Assembly (NCBI RefSeq): GCF_001955695.1
Contig: NZ_CP019236.1
Span: 3,286,001 to 3,350,000, forward strand
DNA: 64,000 nt
DNA from: Rhodoferax koreense
GTDB lineage: Bacteria > Pseudomonadota > Gammaproteobacteria > Burkholderiales > Burkholderiaceae_C
Direction: 5' to 3'
Shown: one piece after another, positions 27,959-37,499 of the stretch
Numbering within the stretch: position 1 is the first letter of the stretch
How the letters are laid out: each line of letters starts with the position of its first letter
The notes under the pieces: model-generated
Databases searched by the model: none
What the model was told of the DNA's origin: nothing
What the model saw: only the letters and a program-made list of their open reading frames with translations
Program-made: the position numbers and the translations under genes

Positions 27959-30541
27959 TCAAGACCAGAAGTCTTTACGGCAAAGGCCTCGCGCCGCGCA
28001 GAACTCGCAGGCCGCACCCTCGCCCAGCGCGGCCAGCACCGCGCCTTCGGCGATGCGTTCCATGTCGGTGATGATGCCGTGCACCAGCGCGTCGCGCGCG
28101 GCCACCACCGCGGTCTGCTCGAAGCTCTTGCTGCCGTCCTTTTCGCCCACGTTGAGGTAGGCGGCGCGCAGCGTGTCGTGTGGCAGCAAGGCGGCGTAGA
28201 ACGCGAGCTGCGTGTCTTCGAGCGGCTGCTTGATGCGGCTTTGCGTGCGGGTCTGGTTCTCGGTCTTGTAGTCGATGACCATCACCGCGGCTTCGCCGTC
28301 TTCTCCGGCCGGCAACTGGTCCACGCGGTCGATGGTGCCGATCAGTGTGAGCGCACCGAGTGGCAACTCGCGTTGGCTTTCGGCCTCCTCGAAACGGCCG
28401 CCGGCCGCCTCGTGCTGCAGCAGCCAGGCCAGGTAGCCGTCGCGCACGCGCGGCCAGGCGGCGGCGAACGGCAGGAACTCTTCTTCGGACAGACGCATGT
28501 CGCGCGTGGTGGCCGCGGCCGCCGCGTCGATCAAGGCCAGGCGCGCCGCATGTTCGGGCTCGGGCGCCTGCTTCAGGCCTTCATGGAAGGTCTTGAGCAC
28601 GGCGTGCAGCCAGTTGCCGAAGTCGCGCTTGTCGACCTCGCCTTCCAGCTCCTCGGGCTCCTTCAGCCCGAGCTGGCGCAGCGCGAAGAACCGGTAGGGG
28701 CAACGCCGCAGGTCTTCATAGGCACTCGCCGACAGGTGCGTGACCGGCAAGGCCTGGCCCACGGGCAGCGGGCGCAGCGTCGGCGTGGCCACGACGGTTC
28801 GGGCCATCCGTGGATCGACGGCCGCGACCGCATTCGCACCGGGCTGGATCGCCTGCACCAGCGGGCTCGGCAACAGGGTCTCGCCACTCGCATCGCTCTG
28901 CCGCCACAGCACATCGACCATGGGCATGCGCAGCGCGTCCTGCCAGGCGGCGAGCTGGCTCGCGGCGATGGCGTCGCGCGAAGGCAGGCCGAGCGCGGCG
29001 CGTTGCGCGGCGGTCCACGCGCCGGGCGGTTCGGGTGAAGCGGCCAGGCGGATCTCGTCGCAGCCGGGCAGGACCAGGGCCGCGAACGGCCGCGCAAGCA
29101 ACTGGCTCAGCGGCGTGATCACTACCTGTTCGTGCAGCGGATAGTCGGGCACGAAACTCGCCGACTCGAGCGCGGTGTCGACCCAGGCGCCGAACTCGAA
29201 AGCCAACAGCCGCCGTGCGGCCTGTGGCAGGCCGGCGAGTTCGTGTTCGGCGCCAGGCACCAGGCGCAGCGCCGCCAGCAGTTTTTCGCCCGCGGCATCG
29301 GCTTCGAGCAGCGTCCACTGGCCGCTCTGTTGCAGCACGTCGCGCAATGCCGCCAGCCAGGCGGCGAGCGGCCGTGCGCGCTGCAGGCCGGCGCGCAGCG
29401 TGTTGGCCAGATTCACACATTCCGCAACGCGCTCGGCCAGAGCCTCGCGATCGAAGACGGCCGAGGCGCTCCAGCCGCTCCAGTCGGTGGCCGCGGCCTG
29501 GCGCAATTTCTTCTCCAGCACGCGCACCACGCTCGGGGCGAAGGCAGGCGCGTTCTTCAGCCAATTGAGCACGGCGTCGCTGCTGGCGTCCCAACGGCTC
29601 GCGCGCAGGGCCGACATCAAATGGCCGGCCGCGCGCGTGGTGGAAAGCTTCCAGCCGGTCTCGTCGCGGATGGCCACGTGGTGCGCGGCCAGCATGGCGC
29701 GCACACGGCGCGTGAGCAGCCGGTCAATGGCGGCCAGGCCCACGGGGATGCGGCCGGCCTCGACATGGCGCAGCACGCAGGCCGCGGCGCGCTGGGCTTC
29801 GTCCTCGGCGTCCAGGGCCGCGTGGATGGCGGCATGGATCGCGGGCGGCAAGTCATCGGCTGTTTCGAGTTCGGGCTGCCAAGGCAGCACGGCCGCCTTG
29901 TCGCCCCACGATGCCGCCAGTGCCGTGACCAGTCCGTCGGCTTGAAAGCCCTGCAGCACGACCACGCATTCGAGTGAAGCGGCCAGGCCAGGCGACCACA
30001 ACACGTCGGTGGTGTAGGCGGAGATGGCGGCCCATTCGAGGGCGATGCGGGCCACCGCGGCCTCCCAGGCCAGCACCGGCGAATCCATGCCGGTGGCCAG
30101 TGCCGCACGCGCCGAGACCGCCCAGGCCGCGCGGTCCGCGGGCGCGACGGCCGCGGCCAGCGGCGCGAGCTGGTGCGCGGCTTCGACCAGGCGGCCGGCG
30201 AGCGCGTCGCGCTGCGCGCCCAGGCCCGCGGCATCGAGCAGCGCCGGGGCTTGCAGGCCGTCGAGCGCGGCGTCGCCGCGCAGGTCGATGGCGCCGAGCG
30301 CCGTGCCGCCCAGGCCGCGCGCCCAGTTCTGCGTCGTCTCGAAGCGCGGAGCGAAACCGTCGGGATGGACTTCGGCCCACAGCCTTTGCGCCAGCGGCAT
30401 GAGCTGCGCATACGGCAGCAGGACCACGCTGCGGGCGGCATGCGCGCCGCGCGCGTCGATCTCTGCGGCGATGCGCGCCAGCCAGCCGGTGGCGGGTTCG
30501 CGCCAGAGCCGGTCGACGGGATGGGAGGCTGAGAGGGGCAT
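27959..30541 (-). CDS. addB: AddB-type PD-(D/E)XK nuclease subunit
   Basis: An 860-aa subunit. The N-terminal two thirds are a degenerate helicase-like region. The C-terminal nuclease domain contains LSASAYEDLRRCPYRFFALRQLG, FGNWLHAVLKTF and the catalytic VMVIDYKTENQT. A cysteine in LRRCPY and the terminal C-X2-C-X5-C in ACEFCAARGLCRKDFW match the four-cysteine iron-sulfur cluster known from AddB. No intact Walker A is seen, as expected in Gram-negative AddB proteins. It heads the addB-HAD-addA operon and diverges from trxA. Confidence 0.92.
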   Translation of the reverse strand: MPLSASHPVDRLWREPATGWLARIAAEIDARGAHAARSVVLLPYAQLMPLAQRLWAEVHPDGFAPRFETTQNWARGLGGTALGAIDLRGDAALDGLQAPALLDAAGLGAQRDALAGRLVEAAHQLAPLAAAVAPADRAAWAVSARAALATGMDSPVLAWEAAVARIALEWAAISAYTTDVLWSPGLAASLECVVVLQGFQADGLVTALAASWGDKAAVLPWQPELETADDLPPAIHAAIHAALDAEDEAQRAAACVLRHVEAGRIPVGLAAIDRLLTRRVRAMLAAHHVAIRDETGWKLSTTRAAGHLMSALRASRWDASSDAVLNWLKNAPAFAPSVVRVLEKKLRQAAATDWSGWSASAVFDREALAERVAECVNLANTLRAGLQRARPLAAWLAALRDVLQQSGQWTLLEADAAGEKLLAALRLVPGAEHELAGLPQAARRLLAFEFGAWVDTALESASFVPDYPLHEQVVITPLSQLLARPFAALVLPGCDEIRLAASPEPPGAWTAAQRAALGLPSRDAIAASQLAAWQDALRMPMVDVLWRQSDASGETLLPSPLVQAIQPGANAVAAVDPRMARTVVATPTLRPLPVGQALPVTHLSASAYEDLRRCPYRFFALRQLGLKEPEELEGEVDKRDFGNWLHAVLKTFHEGLKQAPEPEHAARLALIDAAAAATTRDMRLSEEEFLPFAAAWPRVRDGYLAWLLQHEAAGGRFEEAESQRELPLGALTLIGTIDRVDQLPAGEDGEAAVMVIDYKTENQTRTQSRIKQPLEDTQLAFYAALLPHDTLRAAYLNVGEKDGSKSFEQTAVVAARDALVHGIITDMERIAEGAVLAALGEGAACEFCAARGLCRKDFWS

Positions 30542-30698
30542 CAGGGCTTGAAATGAAGGGTGGACGAAGCGGTGCGATGGCCCGGCGGCGATGGCTTTTC
30601 ACTATGCCGGCGATAGGGTAATGCGTGGCGACGGCCGGTCTTGCTTTCTGTCACAATGCCGCAACTTTAGTCGTACCGGCACTCATCAAGGAATCCCC

Positions 30699-31031
30699 AT
30701 GGCCAACGAACTCATCAAACATATTTCCGATGCAACCTTCGACGCGGACGTCCTGAAGTCCAGCACCCCCGTCCTGGTGGACTACTGGGCCGAATGGTGC
30801 GGTCCTTGCAAGATGATCGCGCCAATTCTCGACGAAGTCGCCACCGGTTACGAAGGCAAGCTGCAGATCACCAAGATGAACGTGGACGAGAACCGCGACA
30901 TCCCCGCCAAGTTCGGCATCCGCGGCATTCCGACGCTGATGATCTTCAAGGACGGCGAACTCGCCGCCACCAAGGTCGGCGCCATGAGCAAGGCGCAACT
31001 CACCGCTTTCATCGACCAGCAACTGGCCTGA
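30699..31031 (+). CDS. trxA: Thioredoxin 1
   Basis: Cytoplasmic disulfide reductase of 110 aa with the active site [10 protein letters not shown] (C34 and C37) and the conserved cis-proline in [14 protein letters not shown]. Family-standard length. Placed just upstream of rho, as in many proteobacteria, and divergent from addB with about 157 bp between them. A strong hairpin terminator follows. Confidence 0.98.
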   Translation: MANELIKHISDATFDADVLKSSTPVLVDYWAEWCGPCKMIAPILDEVATGYEGKLQITKMNVDENRDIPAKFGIRGIPTLMIFKDGELAATKVGAMSKAQLTAFIDQQLA

Positions 31032-31043
31032 TGCATCCCCTTA

Positions 31044-31083
31044 CCGAAGCCGCCAGCAGCGCGGCTTCGGCGCTCACTTTTTT
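31044..31083 (+). terminator. Intrinsic terminator after trxA
   Basis: Arms CCGAAGCCGC (31044-31053) and GCGGCTTCGG (31061-31070) form a perfect 10-bp stem with a 7-nt loop. A T6 run ends at 31083. It separates trxA from the rho leader. Confidence 0.85.
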
Positions 31084-31159
31084 CCTGTCATAATTCGCTC
31101 AGTTCACCAGGTTGCCAGTCAGGGCGACCTGGTTCGATAACCCGGTTGATACCGACGAG

Positions 31160-31215
31160 CGGGGCCCCTCAAGCCCCCTCGAAGCCACCTCCCCCTTCCC
31201 CTCAAAGAACTCCAA
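31160..31215 (+). promoter_or_regulatory. C-rich, G-poor leader upstream of rho (rut-like)
   Basis: The rho 5' leader contains a run rich in C and poor in G (around 31163-31212, with CCACCTCCCCCTTCCCCTC in the middle). This is the composition bound by Rho at rut sites. In E. coli Rho represses its own gene by attenuation in the leader, so autoregulation is a reasonable inference. A CATAAT at 31089-31094 could be the rho -10 box. Confidence 0.4.
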
Positions 31216-31229
31216 GCCGGAGTCAATCC

Positions 31230-32492
31230 ATGCACTTAAACGAACTCAAGGCACTGCACGTGTCTGAAGTCTTGAAGCAAGCCGAAGAACTTGAAATCGA
31301 GAACACCGGCCGCATGCGCAAGCAGGAGCTGATGTTCGCCATCATCAAGAAGCGCGCGCGCACCGGCGAGCAGATCATTGCCGACGGCGTGCTGGAAATC
31401 CTGCCCGACGGGTTCGGCTTCCTGCGCAGCCCCGACACCAGCTACACCGCCAGCACCGACGACATCTACATCAGCCCGAGCCAGGTGCGCCGCTTCAACC
31501 TGCACACCGGCGACATGATCGAAGGCGAAGTGCGCACGCCCAAGGACGGCGAGCGTTATTTCGCGCTGAACAAGCTCGACCGCGTGAACGGCGGCGGCCC
31601 CGAGGAAAACAAGCACAAGGTGATGTTCGAGAACTTGACGCCGCTGTTCCCCAAGGAACAGATGAAGCTCGAGCGCGACATCAAGGGCGACGAGAACATC
31701 ACCGGCCGCATCATCGACATCGTGGCGCCGATCGGCAAGGGCCAGCGCGCCCTGCTCGTCGCCCCGCCCAAGAGCGGCAAGACGGTCATGATGCAGCACA
31801 TCGCCCACGCCATCGCCGCCAACTACCCCGACAGCTACATGATGGTGCTGCTGGTCGACGAGCGGCCCGAGGAAGTGACGGAAATGCAGCGCTCGGTGAA
31901 GGGCGAAGTCATCGCCTCCACCTTCGACGAGCCCGCCGCGCGCCACGTGCACGTGGCCGAAATGGTGATCGAGCGCGCCAAGCGCCTGGTCGAACTGAAG
32001 AAGGACGTGGTTATCCTGCTGGACTCGATCACGCGCCTGGCCCGCGCCTACAACAACGTCGTGCCGTCCTCCGGCAAGGTGCTGACCGGTGGTGTCGACT
32101 CCAACGCGCTGCAACGGCCCAAGCGCTTCCTCGGCGCCGCGCGCAACGTGGAGGAAGGCGGCTCGCTGACCATCATCGCCACCGCGCTGATCGACACCGG
32201 CAGCCGCATGGACGAAGTGATCTTCGAAGAATTCAAGGGCACGGGCAACTGCGAAATCCACCTGGATCGCCGCCTGTACGAAAAACGCGTCTTCCCGTCG
32301 CTGCAGCTCAACCGCAGCGGCACCCGCCGCGAGGAACTGCTGCTGGCCCCCGAGATCCTGCAGAAGAGCCGCATCCTGCGCCAGTTCATGTACAACATGG
32401 ACGAAATCGAGTCGATGGAGCTGATGCTCAAGAACATGAAGGCCACGAAGAACAACGTGGAATTCTTCGACATGATGCGCCGGGGCGGTTGA
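31230..32492 (+). CDS. rho: Transcription termination factor Rho
   Basis: Hexameric RNA helicase of 420 aa. It has an N-terminal Rho_N helical part, the cold-shock RNA-binding domain ([21 protein letters not shown] segment at about residues 52-68), Walker [11 protein letters not shown] (about 175-184), Walker [18 protein letters not shown] and the Q/R-loop region [17 protein letters not shown]. The start at 31230 ([20 protein letters not shown]) matches the family. rpmE2 follows after its own promoter-like element. Confidence 0.98.
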   Translation: MHLNELKALHVSEVLKQAEELEIENTGRMRKQELMFAIIKKRARTGEQIIADGVLEILPDGFGFLRSPDTSYTASTDDIYISPSQVRRFNLHTGDMIEGEVRTPKDGERYFALNKLDRVNGGGPEENKHKVMFENLTPLFPKEQMKLERDIKGDENITGRIIDIVAPIGKGQRALLVAPPKSGKTVMMQHIAHAIAANYPDSYMMVLLVDERPEEVTEMQRSVKGEVIASTFDEPAARHVHVAEMVIERAKRLVELKKDVVILLDSITRLARAYNNVVPSSGKVLTGGVDSNALQRPKRFLGAARNVEEGGSLTIIATALIDTGSRMDEVIFEEFKGTGNCEIHLDRRLYEKRVFPSLQLNRSGTRREELLLAPEILQKSRILRQFMYNMDEIESMELMLKNMKATKNNVEFFDMMRRGG

Positions 32493-32507
32493 TCCAGCCC
32501 ATCGGTA

Positions 32508-32513
32508 TATAAT
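32508..32513 (+). promoter_or_regulatory. TATAAT -10 box upstream of rpmE2
   Basis: Perfect TATAAT at 32508-32513, 72 nt before the rpmE2 ATG. TTGATC at 32489-32494 is too close (13-nt spacer) for a classical -35, so the upstream element is uncertain. Confidence 0.5.
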
Positions 32514-32584
32514 CAAAGGCTTTTTGCGGAAAGTAGGTCAGATTGGCTGGCCCGGCTACCGCAGCTGAAACTCAAGGAAGAATC

Positions 32585-32860
32585 ATGAAAGAAGGCATTC
32601 ACCCGAACTACCGCGAAGTTTGCTTCATGGACTTGTCCAACAACTTCAAGTTCGTGACGCGTTCGTGCGTCAACGCCAAGGAAACCATCAAGATGGAAGA
32701 CGGCCGCGAGCTGCCGCTGTACAAGCTTGACACCTCCAGCGAATCGCATCCGTTCTACACGGGCACGCAAAAATCCGTGGACAACATGGGTGGCCGCGTC
32801 GAGCGTTTCCGCAACCGTTTCGGCAAGACCACCGCTGCAGCCCCCAAAGCCGCAGAATAA
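32585..32860 (+). CDS. rpmE2: 50S ribosomal protein L31 type B
   Basis: A 91-aa protein beginning [18 protein letters not shown], with [37 protein letters not shown] in the middle. This is the zinc-independent type B L31: the paired CXXC zinc ligands of type A are absent. AAGGAAG precedes the ATG. A strong terminator follows. Confidence 0.97.
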   Translation: MKEGIHPNYREVCFMDLSNNFKFVTRSCVNAKETIKMEDGRELPLYKLDTSSESHPFYTGTQKSVDNMGGRVERFRNRFGKTTAAAPKAAE

Positions 32861-32878
32861 GTCTTCCGCTTCGCCACG

Positions 32879-32911
32879 AAAGGCAGCTCGGGTTACCGTG
32901 CTGCCTTTTTT
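32879..32911 (+). terminator. Intrinsic terminator after rpmE2
   Basis: Arms AAAGGCAGC and GCTGCCTTT form a 9-bp stem around a loop of about 12 nt, with a T-tract of six ending at 32911. Confidence 0.88.
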
Positions 32912-32964
32912 GCTTTCCGCGACCTCGTGTGCATCTATCATCGAACCCCCGTTGCCCCTGACCC

Positions 32965-34710
32965 GTGAATAAACCCACCCCTGCCATCGTCACGCAGGCC
33001 GGCGTGCGCCGCCTGCCGCGGCTGGCGCTCTGGCTTTTCTGTGCGGCCTATGTGCTGCCGGGCTTCATCGGCCGCGCGCCGTGGAAGACAGCCGACATGA
33101 CGGCCTTCGGCTACATGGCCGAGCTGGCGGCGGGCACGGCCGGCTGGCTGCATCCTCGCCTGCTGAACCTGGCGCCGGACATCGACGCCCTGCTGCCCTA
33201 TTGGATCGGCGCGGTGGTCATGAAGATCACGCCCGGGTTCGTGGCCCCGGATTTCGCCGTGCGCTTCGTCTTCAGCCTGCTGCTGGCGTTGACCTTGGTG
33301 GCCACCTGGTACGCGGTGTATTTCCTGGCCCGCAGCCCGCGCGCGCAGCCCGTGGCCTTCGCCTTCGGCGGCGAGGCCCAGCCTGCCGACTACGCCCGCG
33401 CCATGGCCGACGGCGGCCTGCTGGCGTTGATGGCCTGCCTGGGCATGGCCCAGCTGTCGCATGAAACGACGCCGGCGCTGGCACAACTTTGTTTCACCGC
33501 GGTGAGTTTCTACGCGCTGGCTGCAATGCCCTACCGCACGCGCGGACCGGCGCTCGGCCTGGCGATCGGCCTGCCCGCCCTCGCGCTGTCGGGCGCACCC
33601 ACGATGGCCGTGCTGCTCGGCCTGGGCGGCGCGCTCGTATGTTTCCTCGACCGCCACGAGGAACACGGCCTGACCGGCGGCGAAACCGCGCAGCACACGC
33701 CCGCGCGCAGCCTGGCCTGGACCGGCTTCGTGCTGGCCTGCACCCTGCTCGCGGCCGGCCTGGCCGAGCACCTGGACCTGTGGCGCTGGCGCATCGAACT
33801 GCCGCAAGCCACCTGGCACGACTGGCGCAGCCTGACGCGGCTCCTGCTGTGGTTCACCTGGCCGGTCTGGCCCCTGGCCCTGTGGACGCTGTGGCGCTGG
33901 CGCCGCCAGTTGACCAGCGGCAACTTCGGACGGCATCTGGCCTTGGCCCTGTGGTTCGTCGCCGTGGCGCTCGGCACCACGCTCACCACCCACTCGGCCG
34001 ACCGTTCGCTGCTGCTGGCGCTGCCCGCGCTGGCCACGCTCGCGGCGTTCGCGTTGCCCACGCTGAGCCGCACCGTGGCCGCGCTCATCGACTGGTTCAC
34101 GCTGCTGTTCTTCACCGCCTGCGCGATCGGCATCTGGGTCATCTGGATCGCCACGCAAACCGGTGTGCCGCGCCAGCCCGCCGCCAACGTGGCCCGGCTC
34201 GCACCCGGCTACGAGCCGGTGTTCTCGTGGATCGCTCTGGCGCTGGCACTGGTGGCCACGCTGACCTGGGCCTGGCTCGTCAAATGGCGCGCGGGCCGGC
34301 ATCGCGCGGCGATCTGGAAAAGCCTGGTGCTGCCGGCCGGCGGCGTGGCGCTGTGCTGGCTCCTGATGATGACGCTGTGGCTGCCGCTGCTCGAATGGGG
34401 CCGTAGCTACGTGCCGCTGGTGCGCAGCGTGCAGAGCGCCATGGAAGCCGACCGTCAGCCGGGCTCGCCGGGCTGTGTCGAAGTCTACGGGCTCAACCGC
34501 GGCCAGATCGCGGCCTTCAAGTACCACGGCAACATGCAGCTGCAATGGGCCAGGCGCGAGGCCAGCTGCCCGTGGCTCATCGTCGACGCCGACGACCAGC
34601 ACACGCTGCCGCAGGATGTGGACATGAACGCCTGGTCGCTGCGCCTGAGCCTGCGCCGCCGCGCCGAAACCAACGACGACGTGCTGCTCTACAGGCGCAT
34701 CCAGCCTTGA
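32965..34710 (+). CDS. ArnT-like glycosyltransferase-family membrane protein
   Basis: A 581-aa polytopic membrane protein with around 10-12 hydrophobic segments. The motif GRAPWKTADMTAFGYM after the first helix resembles the first periplasmic loop of ArnT/PMT-like lipid-linked sugar transferases, where an acidic residue (here the D of TADM) is catalytic. A soluble C-terminal domain (about 490-581) follows the last helix. The start is a GTG at 32965, with no ATG nearby upstream. The TGA overlaps the TTG start of the MATE gene. Donor and acceptor are unknown. Confidence 0.78.
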   Translation: MNKPTPAIVTQAGVRRLPRLALWLFCAAYVLPGFIGRAPWKTADMTAFGYMAELAAGTAGWLHPRLLNLAPDIDALLPYWIGAVVMKITPGFVAPDFAVRFVFSLLLALTLVATWYAVYFLARSPRAQPVAFAFGGEAQPADYARAMADGGLLALMACLGMAQLSHETTPALAQLCFTAVSFYALAAMPYRTRGPALGLAIGLPALALSGAPTMAVLLGLGGALVCFLDRHEEHGLTGGETAQHTPARSLAWTGFVLACTLLAAGLAEHLDLWRWRIELPQATWHDWRSLTRLLLWFTWPVWPLALWTLWRWRRQLTSGNFGRHLALALWFVAVALGTTLTTHSADRSLLLALPALATLAAFALPTLSRTVAALIDWFTLLFFTACAIGIWVIWIATQTGVPRQPAANVARLAPGYEPVFSWIALALALVATLTWAWLVKWRAGRHRAAIWKSLVLPAGGVALCWLLMMTLWLPLLEWGRSYVPLVRSVQSAMEADRQPGSPGCVEVYGLNRGQIAAFKYHGNMQLQWARREASCPWLIVDADDQHTLPQDVDMNAWSLRLSLRRRAETNDDVLLYRRIQP

Positions 34711-36077
34711 CCGGCGCCAGCCAGCCGTCCGAACGCGGCTACATCGCCCGCCACGCCGGCACGGTGCTGGTCGGCCAGCTCGCCGTCATGGCCTTCGGCG
34801 TGACCGATACGGTGGTCGCCGGCCGCTACGCCGAAGATGCGCTGGCCGCGCTGTCGGTCGGCTCCGCGGTGTTCGTCAGCATCTTCGTGGCCCTGATGGG
34901 CGTGCTGCAGGCCCTGCTGCCGATCTGGGCCGAGCTGTTCGGCGCCGGCCGGCCGCGCGACGTGGGCCGTTCCGTGCGCCAGTCGATGTACCTCTGCGGC
35001 CTGCTGATGCTGCTCGGCATCACCGCACTGCTGCTGCCCGCGCCGCTGCTGCGCTGGGCCGAGGTGCCGCCGGCGCTGCAGGCCGAGGTCACGCGTTACC
35101 TCGCGGTGCTGGCCATGGCCCTGCCGCCGGCCCTGCTGTTCCGCGTCTACAGCACGCTCAACCAGAGCCTGGGCAAGCCGTTGCTCGTGACCTGGGTGCA
35201 GATGGGCTCGCTCGCGCTCAAGATCCCGCTGTCGGTATGGTTCACCTTCGGCGGCCTCGGGCTGGAGGCGCAGGGTGCCGTGGGCTGCGCCTGGGCCACG
35301 CTGGTGGTCAACTACGCCATGCTCGCCGTGGCGCTCGGGACCCTGCGGACGCGGCCCTTCTACGAACCCTATGGGCTGTGGCGCCGCATGGAACGGCCCG
35401 ACGCGCGGCAGATCGCGGCCTTCCTGCGGCTCGGCCTGCCGGGCGGGCTGGCGATCATGGTCGAAGTCACGTCGTTCACGCTGATGGCACTGTTCATCGC
35501 CCGGCTGGGCAGCGTGGCCTCCGCGGCGCACCAGATCGCAGCCAACCTCGCGGCGGTGCTGTACATGTCGCCGCTGTCCTTCGGCATCGCCACCAGCGCC
35601 CGGGCCAGCTATTGGCTGGGCGCGGGTGATGCACGGCGGGCGCGCGCGGCGATCCGCGCAGGCTTCGGCATGGCGCTGGCCACGGCGGTGCTGCTCGCGG
35701 CGCTGTTGTGGTTCGGGCGCGGCTGGCTCGCCGCGGCCTACGCGAGCAGTCCCGCCGTCATCGCCATGGCCACCGGCCTGCTGGCCTGGGTGGCGCTCTA
35801 CCACCTGGCCGACGCCGTGCAGGCGGTGTGCGTGGCGGTGCTGCGTTCCTACCGCGTGACCGTACTGCCGCTGCTGGTCTACGGCGCCCTGCTGTGGGGC
35901 CTCGGCCTTTCGGGCGGCGTGCATCTGGCGTATGACGGCCTGGGTCCCTGGCCGGCGCTGCGCCACCCGACGGCATTCTGGGCCTCCAGCGCGGCCGCCC
36001 TGGCGGTCACCGCGCTGGTGTTCGTGGCCATCCTCTGGCAGACGATGCGGCGCAGCCGCACACCGCGCCGACCCTGA
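34707..36077 (+). CDS. MATE family multidrug/metabolite efflux transporter
   Basis: A 456-aa transporter with the twelve-helix MATE pattern. N-terminal motifs are GQLAVMAFGVTDTVVAGRYAEDALAALSVGSAVF, and the mid-protein repeat is LGLPGGLAIMVEVTSFTLMALFIARLGSVASAAHQIAANL. The start is a TTG at 34707 sharing TTGA with the upstream stop; no ATG exists before the first helix. Coupling to the ArnT-like gene suggests a shared process, perhaps envelope glycolipid export or drug tolerance. It ends 2 nt from the convergent phoR stop. Confidence 0.92.
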   Translation: MTGASQPSERGYIARHAGTVLVGQLAVMAFGVTDTVVAGRYAEDALAALSVGSAVFVSIFVALMGVLQALLPIWAELFGAGRPRDVGRSVRQSMYLCGLLMLLGITALLLPAPLLRWAEVPPALQAEVTRYLAVLAMALPPALLFRVYSTLNQSLGKPLLVTWVQMGSLALKIPLSVWFTFGGLGLEAQGAVGCAWATLVVNYAMLAVALGTLRTRPFYEPYGLWRRMERPDARQIAAFLRLGLPGGLAIMVEVTSFTLMALFIARLGSVASAAHQIAANLAAVLYMSPLSFGIATSARASYWLGAGDARRARAAIRAGFGMALATAVLLAALLWFGRGWLAAAYASSPAVIAMATGLLAWVALYHLADAVQAVCVAVLRSYRVTVLPLLVYGALLWGLGLSGGVHLAYDGLGPWPALRHPTAFWASSAAALAVTALVFVAILWQTMRRSRTPRRP

Positions 36078-36079
36078 AA

Positions 36080-37432
36080 TCAGGCCGCGTGGCGCGCGCC
36101 GCTGGCGGCGGCCGTGCCGTCGCGCAACCGGCTGGCGGGGAAGACGATCGCGAAACGCGAGCCCTGTCCGGGTTTGCTTTCGATGCGCAATTCGGCGCCG
36201 TGGCGCTGCGCCACGTGTTTGACGATGGCCAGGCCCAGCCCCGTGCCGCCGGTCTCGCGCGAGCGGCTGGTGTCCACGCGGTAGAAGCGCTCGGTCAAGC
36301 GCGGAATGTGTTCGGCCGCGATGCCTGGACCGGTGTCCTTGACGGAGAATTCGGCGCGGCCGTCGGCCAGGGTCTGCCAGCTCACGTCGATCTGGCCGCC
36401 GGCCGGGGTGTAGCGGATCGCATTGCTGACCAGGTTCGACATCGCGCTCAGCAACTCGCTGGAGATGCCGGCGATCTCGGCTTCGGGCATCGGGCCGAAA
36501 TGCAGCCGGTGCGGCCGCGCATGGCCCGCGGTGAGCAACGCCGACAGGGCCTCGGCCTCGTGCGCACACTCGCCCACGAGCTTCTTCAGCGGAATCCAAA
36601 CGCTCGCGCCCGGCAGCGGGCTGCCTTCGATGCGCGACAGTGTCAGCAGGTCCTGCACCAGCGACTGCATGCGTTCGGCCTGCTGGGCCATGTGGTCGAG
36701 GTAGCGGGCGCGCTCCGGCTCGTCCAGCGGCAGGGTCTGCAGGGTTTCGACGAAGCCCGACAGCACCGTCAGCGGCGTGCGGATCTCGTGCGATACGTTG
36801 GCCACGAAATCGCGGCGCATGGCTTCGGCCTGCTCCAGCGCCGTCACGTCGCTCGACAGCAGCAAACGCCGGCCTTCGCCATACGGGTACAGGTGCACGG
36901 CCAGCCGCACCGGCCGCGACAGGGTGCTGTTGCGGCCGGGCATCTGGATGCCGCGCAGGCCATCCGGCTGGGCGAAGCCGGCGGCGAAGGCGGGCTCGCG
37001 CACCAGGTTGCCGATCAGTTGCTGGACGTCACGCTGCGGATCGAAGCCGAAATGCTCGGCCGCCATCTGGTTGCACCATTCGATGCGGCCTTCGCGGTCG
37101 AGCAGCACCACGCCGTTCGGAGAAGCCTGGATGCCGGCCAGAAACTCCTGCAGCCGGTGTTCGCTGTCGCGCGTCTTCTGCTCCGACTGGCGCAGCAGCC
37201 GGCGCATGCGGTCGCAGGCTTCGCCCCAGAGGCCGCGCATCTGCGGCGCTTCGGCGCTGCTGCCCTTGCGCAGCCAGCGGATCACCCGCGCGCCGCGCAA
37301 CAGGTCGATGCCCAGCCACAGCAGACCTGCGACCAACAAACAGGCCAGCGCGCCGCGCTCGGCCGCGAGATGCCAGCCCAGCGCGGCACCGGCCAGCTGG
37401 AAACTCAGGAAAAAGAAGATGCGGAACCACAT
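36080..37432 (-). CDS. phoR: Phosphate regulon sensor histidine kinase PhoR
   Basis: A 450-aa membrane kinase. Two N-terminal hydrophobic helices (about 2-45) precede a DUF3329-like linker, then a PAS domain (about 95-200, GVVLLDREGRIEWCNQMAAEHFG), HisKA with ANVSHEIRTPL (phospho-His) and HATPase_c with N-box MSNLVSNAIRYTP and G-boxes DTGPGI and GTGLGLAIVKH. This is the PhoR order. It phosphorylates PhoB when phosphate is low. The ATG at 37432 is preferred to a TTG five codons upstream. It is last in the pst-pho operon, 67 nt after phoB. Confidence 0.94.
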   Translation of the reverse strand: MWFRIFFFLSFQLAGAALGWHLAAERGALACLLVAGLLWLGIDLLRGARVIRWLRKGSSAEAPQMRGLWGEACDRMRRLLRQSEQKTRDSEHRLQEFLAGIQASPNGVVLLDREGRIEWCNQMAAEHFGFDPQRDVQQLIGNLVREPAFAAGFAQPDGLRGIQMPGRNSTLSRPVRLAVHLYPYGEGRRLLLSSDVTALEQAEAMRRDFVANVSHEIRTPLTVLSGFVETLQTLPLDEPERARYLDHMAQQAERMQSLVQDLLTLSRIEGSPLPGASVWIPLKKLVGECAHEAEALSALLTAGHARPHRLHFGPMPEAEIAGISSELLSAMSNLVSNAIRYTPAGGQIDVSWQTLADGRAEFSVKDTGPGIAAEHIPRLTERFYRVDTSRSRETGGTGLGLAIVKHVAQRHGAELRIESKPGQGSRFAIVFPASRLRDGTAAASGARHAA

Positions 37433-37499
37433 GGGCGGCAATGGCAAAACAGCCGCTGGCGCAAGCCAACGGCATGGAAATGGAAACCCAGCTTACCAG

